From Aphrocallistes beatrix (lineage: Eukaryota > Porifera > Hexactinellida > Sceptrulophora > Aphrocallistidae), in NCBI GenBank assembly GCA_963281255.1, contig OY725501.1, positions 3,883,674 to 3,947,673 of the forward strand: a stretch of 64,000 bases of DNA, given 5' to 3'. This document shows, piece by piece, positions 12,701 to 19,644 of the stretch. The notes below the pieces were generated by a model. It did not search any database, had not been told where the DNA came from, and saw nothing but the letters and a program-made list of their open reading frames with translations. Position numbers and translations under genes: made by a program. The first letter of the stretch is position 1. Every line of letters starts with the position of its first letter.

Positions 12701-15700
12701 TTACCTTCTCAACTTTCTATGTCACTCAGGGAGGAGTGTACAAGTTCTATGTTGACAATTGGGATGCACAACAGACACTAGCTATTCAGATGAATATCTC
12801 AGTAATGCAAGGTAAGTATAGTTGACTTCTTATGATGGTAAGCACTAGAATTCAGGTTGATCCTGTCAGAATATTGATATTCAGTTCTCAGACTTTCTTG
12901 TAATAAAGCAACCGAAATTGATATGAAGTAAAATTTAGCCACAAGTTGTAAAATGCCTAACGACCAAAATACGGCCGGACAAACATTGTAGGATGAAAAA
13001 TAAACCGACTTAAACTGTAGTAATATTACAAGATTAAAGTTATTCTGTAGAGGCAATACTGTTTATAATTTTAGTCTTAATTGAGATCTGAAAAGCGATC
13101 AAGATACGATGCACCCGTATCATGCTAAAGATTATTGGTCAGGTAGTTATAAATTTAAAAAATGATGCGTAGAAATTAGAAGCTCAACTCTGTACTGAGA
13201 TTTATCAAAATACAGTTAAAACCGTTTTTCGTATTTATCGTTTTTTCTTACTGTTTATTTTTATTGATTGTGTAAACAATTCAACTTGGCTACTACTTTT
13301 CATCGTTTTTTCTTACTAATTTACTCAGCACCGAAAGTTGGTCAGGTTGAAACCTGACCAACCTGAACATTTGCTACGGCCCTGCAATGTGATTACTTCT
13401 CGATTATATTTATTTCTAGGATCATATGAAACAACACATCCCAGTACAACAACAACTATCACGACCCTAACTCCCCAGATCACATTCCCAGACACAAACT
13501 TAACGATAATATTAAATGGAACTGGCGTTGTTATTGGCAGTGTTGAATGCGTTGCTACTGGAGTACCGCTACCAGACATATACTGGACAAGAGATTTCAC
13601 GTCGAAATTCATCGATTCACCAATACTTCAAGTCAACATCACAGATCTAGCAAATGATGGAGAGAAAATATTCTATTGCGTTGCAGAGAATGTAGCGGGA
13701 AGAAATGTTGCATCTGTCACTTATGAACTCGAATTAACCCTTGAAAACATTCAGGAAAATTTAGAAGAAATCAGCGATGAGTTGAATAGTGTAGAATCCA
13801 TTTCTGATGAGAGATCTGGACAAACTGCAGATCTTGCTAAGGTTGTTATAGATGCGGCTAACAGTGATGGTGGAATCACGAGTGAAAATAAGAGTATGAT
13901 ATTAGTGGATGCTGTAATGGCGACAGAATTGATTATTAATAAGACGAACGGGACATTCAGTAGCGAGACAGCTGAAAAGATCACTGGGCTATTGAGTAGC
14001 ATCGTGAATGGGAGTTCATTCCTTCAAGAATCAGAACCGATGAATATGACGCAGGTACTTAACACTATTTATACCAATATAATTATATTATACAATTGTT
14101 CTATTCTACTACTACAATCGCCTATAGACATACTTTTCATCATTTTTGTCCTTAATCATTGCAAAAAGGTGACGACAATATCACAATTCAATGATTATTT
14201 AACATGGCAACGCTAGGAAAAACTGGGTTTCGACTTTGTTTCTTTGGTAAATTGCAAAGAATCTCCATCTAATTTACGATGAGTTCACTACATGTAGTCC
14301 TTATCAATGTTGATTCGTTTTTCTAGCAACAATCAGAGCAAACCATTTCAACCATACCTACAGCATTGGCAATCACGTTAAATACACTGGAGAGGTTTTC
14401 ACAGAGACTCAGCGAGGACTTAACGGAAAATAGAGAAGTTGACACTGTTAGAACGGTAGAGTCTCAATTGATCACAATTATAGTGCAAAACGTTGCTCTC
14501 AACAGTAGCGATGATGATAGTGATACAAAAGCTGAAATTGTTCTTCCAAAGAAGAGCTCTGAAGATGTGCAGTATTCAGTTATGGTAACACTCCCAACAA
14601 ATCTTGCTTTCAATCTATCAACAGATGGAATAAGTCTAGCGGTAAGTCAATACCATAGCGTGGGTTTGTATTGAGCAGGAATAACGTAACCAATTGAATT
14701 TTCAGATATTTAAACCTAAAACCATAGATACTTGGATACAATTGTCAAATATTTGTATGGGCAAGTTTGGAGCTGTTGACTCTCATTATTACACTAGAAA
14801 AGTACAGCTTAAAAAACGGCTTTCTGATAATAATACATCATAGAATAGTTTGGATTGTCAAAACAGTGGCAAAGTCAGGTTATATCCAAATCGTCAGTTT
14901 AGTATGATAAGAAAATCTCGATTATAAACTCTTTCTTCAATTACTGTACATAACAAATTCAAGAATTTACATTATTATTCTAACAACAAACTTTCTCAAG
15001 ATCGCTACTTCGATTACTAAAAGAATTGAGAGTAACAACTCTGATTCCAACGATGAAAATGGATTCGAACAGACTACTCAAGGTAGTGATATTCTGACCA
15101 TCGCTTTGGAAGGAAAGTTTGGAATCATTGAATTAACTGAAAATGTAAGTTTTAATACACCGAAATTGATTATTTAATACGAAATAATAGTTTACCAAAT
15201 CTGGTATCAGTGAAATCCCGTTAAATAGAAAGAAATCCTTGAGAAGAAAGCATTCAACATTTGATCTGTTTTTGGGAATGCTATTTACTACTGGGCTCAC
15301 ATTTTTGTCTCCCAAATATGTAAAAGTGAGCTAATCATTTCTCGCCCATCAATAAAGTATTATAGAATGATGTGAATATATAATTAATACGTAACTTTAT
15401 TGTTCTCATCTTTAGGCAACACTCTCATTCGATGTATATTCTAGCAAACCTTCTCTAAGTACTTGTGTGTTCTTGGATGGGACAAATTGGGTCAGTAACG
15501 GTCTGGGCACAGATCAAAAGAGCCAAAATTTCACAAACTGTATATCTCCCCACTTCACAAGTTTCGCAGTTTTCGTTACTCCATACGAAATTGAGAAAAG
15601 TCCTGGCGAATCAATTGCACTTTCTGTCATTAGTTATGTATTTGTTGGCATCTCATTCATCTCTCTGTTAATATCTCTCATCATATTCATCGTAGCAGGA

Positions 15701-17294
15701 AAACCATTTTTCAAAGTGGAGACTAACATTGTTTACTTCAACTATTGCCTATCTATGCTTCTCGCCACTGGACTGTTCATGCTTGGTATTCAGGTTGGTA
15801 CATATAACATTGTGCTATGTAAGATCATTGCATTCCTACTCCACTACTCTTGGCTGGCAGTGTTTACCTGGACTCTGTGCATTGGAATACTCATCATGCA
15901 TAAGATCGTCATAGGTGAGTGTGGATAATTTCTAGTTTTGAATTTGTATAATTTTTCTAACTCTGCCATCTATTTCACTTGCCCCTCTTCTACCTAAATT
16001 TAAGAAACATTAATCCAAATGGAACAAGTGAAACCTTTAATATTCAATGGAATTTACGTTTATTTTCAAGAATATTTTGGATAATATACAATAATTACAT
16101 AATATTTTCTCTTTTAGGTGTATTATCAACAAGGAAAATATATAGATATCTCATCTTTTTCGGTTGGATATTTCCTCTTCTCATCCCAATCATCACCATA
16201 GCTGTTGCAAGAGACTATTACGTAGATGCCAGCAAGCATTGTTTCCTCAACGTCATAGGAGGCGTCATTTGGGCTTTCATTGCACCTATTTGGACCATGA
16301 TCTTGATTAATACGATCTTCTTGATAATTGCGATCATTCGAATCATCCAAACTAGATATGCCGCAATAAAGGATGATGCTCGAAAGATCGTTAAGGATGC
16401 ACTGATCACTGGGTTGGTGCTAACGCCTGTGCTTGGATTGCCTTGGTTGATTCTAATCTTCAACGTTGCAATTCAGCATTCCGTTCTTGAATGGGTCTTC
16501 ATCATCGTCAATGGCCTGATGGGGCTAGTCTTCCTCCTCGTAGTTGTCCTCAGGAATAAAGAAGTGCTGGCAGTTTTCAAGAAAAAGGAGAAATACACAG
16601 TTCCAAATACACAAAAGACTCCAGGACATAACACCTCAAGCTCTGCCACTATGAGTTCCATGACCAGCAACCGATTCAAGAAAAATACTCTCGAGAGACA
16701 ATTCGCTAAGGAATCCCAAATGAAGAGTAGTACAATTGGTAAGTAATTTCCTGTAAACTAATACATACTTGTAGATCAGTCAGAGTATTGTCTAACTGCA
16801 TCAGTGATATAGAAATAATTTTGGCTGTGTGTAATAACTGATGTCCACATAGTGATTTGAATTGAACATACATTAGATTATATCCTGAAATAACCTAGAC
16901 ACAGCCTACTACACATAAGCCCTAAGGATAACTTTCACATTATAAATTATTTTTCCTCAAATTTAATTCTTTAGAATTGAAATCAGTGACTGAATATTCT
17001 AATAATGTTGAAGAAAACATCTATGAAATAAACTCGGATGTGAAAGAGACGTTTAATACTTTTGGACATGGAAAGAAAGTTCAAAGTACTTTGGTTCTTG
17101 AAAACACTGCAATTACTGGCTCTAAATTGGAAGATGTTCCAATCCACAAGAACCTATCTTCAGTGGAGATGGCGGGTGAAGTGCACACCAATCCAATGTA
17201 TCTTCAATCTCCAGCTAGTGTTCTGAGTGAGACGAATGAAATTTACTCTGACATTGCAGATGTGACTGAATCGATCACTCAAATACCATTTTAG
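472..17294 (+). CDS. Gene A: giant Ig-rich adhesion GPCR (5' partial)
   Basis: This is a predicted surface adhesion GPCR; the signal peptide lies left of the window. In-window exons, all with GT-AG borders, are 23 Ig cassettes (472-738 to 12533-12811), then 13420-14054, 14327-14641, 15001-15144, 15416-15914, 16118-16738 and 16975-17294. Joined they give one open frame of 2974 residues plus TAG. Domain order is 24 Ig-like domains, GAIN region, GPS ending in HFT, seven TM segments and a cytoplasmic tail. All Ig exons are phase 1-1; the GAIN exons switch to phase 0. By family knowledge the GAIN domain self-cleaves at the GPS and the segment after it acts as a tethered agonist. The ligand is unknown. 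Every exon was placed by eye from conserved borders, so alternative splicing cannot be excluded. Genes D and F are close paralogues. Confidence 0.85.
739..1558 (+). other. Long b-c intron of gene A
   Basis: Holds no exon that I can support. It is related along most of its length to 2817-3578 and more weakly to 4839-5341 and 8064-8525, so it was copied with the repeat unit. Short ORFs here show no domain. Confidence 0.6.
1559..1834 (+). CDS. Gene A Ig exon, type c
   Basis: Type c Ig-like domain of 92 codons, phase 1-1, with no cysteine. Recognisable by AGRWQRPD and GGVYKFYVDNWDG. It reads TVLAQN and DSSS where most copies read TVLTQN and DNSS. Confidence 0.85.
1901..2191 (+). CDS. Gene A Ig exon, type a1
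   Basis: Type a Ig domain starting DNRLFGEFD. It has the classic Cys (TLYCITE), Trp (PWSFVD) and DNPGYYSCE. Phase 1-1, 97 codons, with donor gtaagt. Confidence 0.87.
2553..2816 (+). CDS. Gene A Ig exon, type b1
   Basis: Type b Ig domain (RTYTIGIDREDIFLFC), 88 codons, phase 1-1. The intron before it (2192-2552) is clearly related to 4213-4574, 7421-7799 and 22010-22363, which shows that a and b were duplicated together. Confidence 0.85.
3579..3854 (+). CDS. Gene A Ig exon, type c
   Basis: Cysteine-free Ig-like cassette of 92 codons, phase 1-1. It reads SIQSFALLPP where most copies read SIQSFSLLPP. The core is nearly identical to the other copies. Confidence 0.85.
3922..4212 (+). CDS. Gene A Ig exon, type a1
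   Basis: Type a Ig domain, a near duplicate of 1901-2191, with YSEIPNNHILSQNTTLYC and DNPGYYSCEVARTG. 97 codons, phase 1-1. Confidence 0.87.
4575..4838 (+). CDS. Gene A Ig exon, type b1
   Basis: Type b Ig domain, a near duplicate of 2553-2816, with sequons in NSSNSS and NNRT. 88 codons, phase 1-1, donor gtaagc. Confidence 0.85.
5342..5617 (+). CDS. Gene A Ig exon, type c
   Basis: Cysteine-free cassette and one of the more diverged copies (GSTQSF, PTMNSAF, GGMYKFFVDNWDGKQ). 92 codons, phase 1-1. Confidence 0.85.
5692..5982 (+). CDS. Gene A Ig exon, type a2
   Basis: Second a subtype, starting DHAFGVLNSS with TRLLNNQIQF, then the usual TLYC and DNPGYYSCQ. Its closest relative is 10042-10332. 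Confidence 0.86.
6055..6318 (+). CDS. Gene A Ig exon, type b2
   Basis: b2 subtype starting FTPSDNTIESTYTIG, paired with the a2 exon across a short intron. 88 codons, phase 1-1. Confidence 0.84.
6788..7063 (+). CDS. Gene A Ig exon, type c
   Basis: Cysteine-free cassette of 92 codons, phase 1-1. It has Tyr for Ser in MNSAYVTV. Confidence 0.85.
7130..7420 (+). CDS. Gene A Ig exon, type a1
   Basis: a1 subtype (NRLFGEFDTMNYSEIPNNYI) with TLYCITE and DNPGYYSCEV. 97 codons, phase 1-1. Confidence 0.86.
7800..8063 (+). CDS. Gene A Ig exon, type b1
   Basis: b1 subtype (FVPDFNLIDRNYTIG), 88 codons, phase 1-1. It carries NDRT where most b exons carry NNRT, so one sequon is lost. Confidence 0.85.
8526..8807 (+). 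CDS. Gene A Ig exon, type c (two codons longer)
   Basis: Cysteine-free cassette of 94 codons. Two codons are added near the start (NDEINPIQSF). Phase is kept at 1-1. Confidence 0.84.
8879..9178 (+). CDS. Gene A Ig exon, type a3
   Basis: Third a subtype, starting DYPFGRKINATTFVYDH, then TLYCITE and DNPGYYSCQV. 100 codons, phase 1-1. Closest to 11183-11482. Confidence 0.86.
9261..9527 (+). CDS. Gene A Ig exon, type b3
   Basis: b3 subtype starting YNSADQNATDRSYTIG, with FCNSS, IKWRV and NIQC. It has no internal ATG in frame, so simple ORF searching misses it. 89 codons, phase 1-1. Confidence 0.84.
9692..9967 (+). CDS. Gene A Ig exon, type c
   Basis: Cysteine-free cassette and a diverged copy (GHPLISL, PPNINSA, GGLYKFYVNNWDGEQRLTIQ). 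92 codons, phase 1-1. Confidence 0.85.
10042..10332 (+). CDS. Gene A Ig exon, type a2
   Basis: a2 subtype (DHAFGSLNSTVYTRLLNNQI), 97 codons, phase 1-1. Flanking introns match those of 5692-5982. Confidence 0.86.
10406..10669 (+). CDS. Gene A Ig exon, type b2
   Basis: b2 subtype (FSPSDNTIEATYTIG), paired with the preceding a2 exon. 88 codons, phase 1-1. Confidence 0.84.
10836..11111 (+). CDS. Gene A Ig exon, type c
   Basis: Cysteine-free cassette, 92 codons, phase 1-1, reading MNSASITVLT and GGVYKFFVDNWDG. Confidence 0.85.
11183..11482 (+). CDS. Gene A Ig exon, type a3
   Basis: a3 subtype (DYPFGRKINATTFVYDH), 100 codons, with DNPGYYSCQVTLSG. A near copy of 8879-9178, including its intron context. 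Confidence 0.86.
11567..11833 (+). CDS. Gene A Ig exon, type b3
   Basis: b3 subtype (YNSADQNATDRSYTIG). The far end has diverged (IDIGADTTILHTQY). 89 codons, phase 1-1. Confidence 0.83.
12055..12434. mobile_element. MITE-like element with GC-rich subrepeats in a gene A intron
   Basis: Ends are inverted (accgtattgc and aatacggt) with gaataagcgcc just inside each. The interior repeats ccccggcgcttattc several times, much more GC-rich than its surroundings. The target duplication is unclear. Confidence 0.6.
12533..12811 (+). CDS. Gene A Ig exon, type c (last of the array)
   Basis: Cysteine-free cassette of 93 codons starting GPPIITLNNGS and ending NISVMQ. It closes the repeated array before the GAIN part. 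Genes D and F have the matching c exon at the same place. Confidence 0.85.
13420..14054 (+). CDS. Gene A membrane-proximal Ig plus start of GAIN
   Basis: A Thr-rich start (THPSTTTTITTLTPQ) leads into a canonical Ig domain (VECVATGVPLPDIYW, then KIFYCVAENVAG). A helical segment follows (ENLEEISDELNSVESI), matching the helical first part of GAIN domains. Phase 1 in, phase 0 out (after CAG). Confidence 0.85.
14327..14641 (+). CDS. Gene A GAIN exon 2
   Basis: 105 codons, phase 0-0, containing TLERFSQRLSEDL, VALNSSDDDSD and VQYSVMVTLPTNLAF. This resembles the beta-rich part of a GAIN domain. The intron before it (14055-14326) holds nothing recognised. Confidence 0.8.
15001..15144 (+). CDS. Gene A GAIN exon 3
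   Basis: 48-codon phase 0-0 exon (IATSITKRIESNNSD to GIIELTEN). It is too short to find by ORF length, but is conserved at 45697-45840 and 60784-60927 with the same borders, which supports it strongly. Confidence 0.82.
15416..15914 (+). CDS. Gene A GPS and TM1-TM3
   Basis: Two-cysteine GPS (STCVFLDGTNWVSNG, then FTNCISPHFTSFAV). The predicted cleavage is between Phe and Thr of HFT. Three hydrophobic helices follow, with the TM3 pattern CKIIAFLLHYSWLAVFTW. Phase 0 in, 1 out. Confidence 0.88.
16118..16738 (+). CDS. Gene A TM4-TM7
   Basis: Four TM helices: YLIFFGWIFPLLIPIIT, then a loop with the Cys of HCFLNVIGG expected to bond with TM3, FIAPIWTMILINTIF, LITGLVLTPVLGLPWLIL and VFIIVNGLMGLVFLL. 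A basic, Ser/Thr-rich juxtamembrane stretch ends the exon. 207 codons, phase 1-1. Confidence 0.88.
16975..17294 (+). CDS. Gene A cytoplasmic tail exon
   Basis: The last exon encodes a hydrophilic tail with several Tyr motifs (NIYEIN, PMYLQS, EIYSDIAD) and stops at TAG. The tail is conserved at 47942-48252 and 58020-58327. The sequence after the stop is also shared with gene D and with the remnant at 37065-37265. Confidence 0.83.
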
Positions 17295-17625
17295 ACAGAT
17301 GAGGAGGAAATTGTGTGTGAATCACCTCAATCTGATTTTGAAATTCTTTTTTCATAAAAATTAGCTAACTTTCATGTATAAGTACATACTTCAATGTACC
17401 AAACTTGTTTTTCAAACTGACTACTTTTACTTTTGTCCCATGATTTTATTGTGTGTAGTAAGAATACTAATGTATAACCTGTCTTAACCTTAATCAACTT
17501 GTATAAAGTTGAATATGCAATACGTTTCGTCAGGGATTTTACTGTATGTACATCACTTACGACTTCAATCTTACAATAGAAAAGTTGCACTTACTCCACT
17601 ATATGATAGTTTTGCATATATGCAT
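17295..17625 (+). other. 3' flank or UTR of gene A
   Basis: No ORF. It is similar to the sequence after gene D (48253-48660) and to 37065-37265, so it is probably the 3' UTR and flank copied with the GPCR genes. Confidence 0.55.
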
Positions 17626-17794
17626 GGTATGGTGGAAATCTTTCGAACCAAAACCGGAAATAGTTCGATTTTCAATAAAGGAAATAGTTCGAAAAAAACA
17701 ACACCAATCCTAATGATAAAAAGTCGAACTATTTCCTAAATCCTCAGCTCGGACTATTTCCTTTTTTGAAAAGTCGAACAATTTCCGAATTACC
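17626..17794. mobile_element. MITE with TIRs and 8-bp target duplication
   Basis: Starts ggtatggtggaaat and ends atttccgaattacc, which are inverted versions of each other. It is flanked on both sides by atatgcat (17618-17625 and 17795-17802). The paralogous gene D flank near 48615-48640 lacks it. Confidence 0.7.
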
Positions 17795-17814
17795 ATATGC
17801 ATACTACGTTTGCA

Positions 17815-18726
17815 CAGGGCTGGGGTTGGATAACTGATTTTAGGGCTCGGTTATTTTGGTTTCCTCTAGGGCGGTTAACCGGTTAACCGATGTCAATATT
17901 AATTGGTTGAAATATGGATTTTTAGACTAATATTTAACCTGCTAGTGATTAATTTGATAATTTTCTGTTGTCTCGAAATATACTATATGGTTAAAATAGA
18001 AATAATAATGTATTATTAATTTTTTAGAAGTAATCTTTACTATTAAAACTCGATTAATGTGTATATGTATATGTATATATATATATATCTGTAACGAATT
18101 GATTGAAGAAACTGTCAGGCCCAGAAAGCTGATTTTGGCATGTGGGAGTCTTTTGGCTATGGCTCCAGTAAGTTCTGAGCTCAGAGCGAAATGTCGACTC
18201 ATGGAATTATGACGTCATTGTCACATTTTTAAAAGTTAAGCAATACAGTTATTCGAGCATAACTCAGCCATTATAGGAGATAGAAGGCTGAAGTTTTAAT
18301 AGAATCTGTATACTAACATATCTCACATATGATGCAACTATCATCAAAAAATGATGACTCATCACTTTGTTATGACGTCATCATTACGCATTAAAAATTG
18401 AAAATTTGACAAATTTGGTGATTTTCCGTGCGATATAGATTATAGCAGTAGGACAGACGTATTTAGAGATGTTATCTCCCTTATAATTAACCAATGTGGT
18501 CCCAGGTGACCGAATGGAGCTTCCGGCGAACACAAAGTGTCCGCCAGCCGCGCAGCGCAAGCAAGCGAATCGCGCTTATATTAATTAATCTCTATCGAAA
18601 AACAATGGAATTAGTGTAAATATTTAGAAAATAAAGCAGATCGGCTAGCCGATCCAAGATTTTCTTAACCGTTAACCGAGATCGACGGCGGTTAGCCGGT
18701 TAACCGGTTAACCGAATCCAGCCTTG
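17815..18726. mobile_element. hAT-like element with an R1 copy inside
   Basis: Ends read cagggctgg and ccagccttg (inverted), with ggttaaccggttaaccg motifs inside both ends. An R1 repeat (about 18031-18575) sits inside it. A second copy of the neighbouring MITE end (18772-18794) and its atatgcatactacg flank follow, so the insertions are nested. Target duplication not clean. Confidence 0.55.
18031..18575 (+). repeat. Dispersed repeat R1, longest copy
   Basis: Begins ctattaaaactcgattaatg, then a TA-rich microsatellite, and ends at the cgcgctt motif. Two TGACGTCA palindromes are present (18210-18217 and 18373-18380). Related copies occur at 1-230, 19718-20215 and, inverted, in 25480-25975. Confidence 0.7.
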
Positions 18727-19000
18727 AACTTTGCAATAATTTGAACTATTCGAACTATGTATTTCCTTTTTCAGAAAGTCGAACCATTTCCACATTACCA
18801 TATGCATACTACGTTTGTAATAATATGATCAAACTTTTATGTCAGCAAATGGTTATATCACACTGTATACTGATTTAGATTCAACACAATTCAAAATGTC
18901 AATCCCGAAATCCCGGGATTACAATATATGAACGGGATTGTAAGCCCTACAACTAAAGCAATTCTACTTATGTGTATATGCAGTTGTATTTGCTAAAGGA

Positions 19001-19207
19001 GTGGGATGCAGTTTAGTTACTACCTACACTTCATTTAGTCTTTTTTCAAAATATTATTTTAGGACATGTATTCGAAAATTTGGAGGGCGGCACGGCTTCA
19101 TATTTGCCTTGGGAAGCGAATTTAGAACCCGACTCAAGGACCGGCCCTGCAAAGAGGATGCTGCATTTGTCTGTCGTTTCCTCTACCGTGTTCGCTACTA
19201 CTACTAG
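19001..19207 (+). other. Orphan ORF, possible C-type lectin end
   Basis: A 68-codon frame ends LKDRPCKEDAAFVCRF, which faintly resembles the last cysteines of a C-type lectin domain. No acceptor in the right phase and no upstream half is visible. It may be a fragment or chance. Confidence 0.2.
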
Positions 19208-19248
19208 GTTATTAGTGTGACTAAAATTATCTAAAATAATCCTTTTAG

Positions 19249-19644
19249 ATATAGCAGTGCCTAGAAGTGGATGTGATCTGATCACAGAGAGAGGAATATG
19301 TTTCAGTTATTTCACGAACAGTCCATCTAATTGGACAACAGCTCGTAGTCGATGTGCTGTTTGGGGAGGTGACCTAGCTACTATCACAAATCGCAATGAA
19401 GATGTATTATTAGATTTAATAGCAGGTGTACCTACATCACCAATTTGGATTGGATATAATGATATTGAAACAGAGGGAGAATTCAAATGGGCTGATGGTA
19501 CTAATAGTAGTTATACTAATTGGGAAATTGGTCAGCCCGATAATTATGCTGGTAATGAACAGTGTACAGAGAAATTTTATATAAACCCTAAATGGAATGA
19601 TGACAATTGTCAGTATTTGAGAAATTACTTCTGCAGTACTAAAG
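19249..19644 (+). CDS. Gene B C-type lectin exon 1
   Basis: 132-codon phase 1-1 CTLD: SGCDLITERGICFSYF, WGGDLATI, WIGYNDIE, then GQPDN with KWNDDNC. QPD is the motif tied to galactose-type Ca2+ binding in the family. Donor gtaagt is intact. Confidence 0.85.

Noticed and set aside
18060-18092. TA-rich microsatellites (also 19742-19761 and 25558-25603).
   Set aside because: Ordinary simple repeats. Two lie within R1 copies and the third adjoins an inverted R1-like segment; not treated as separate elements.
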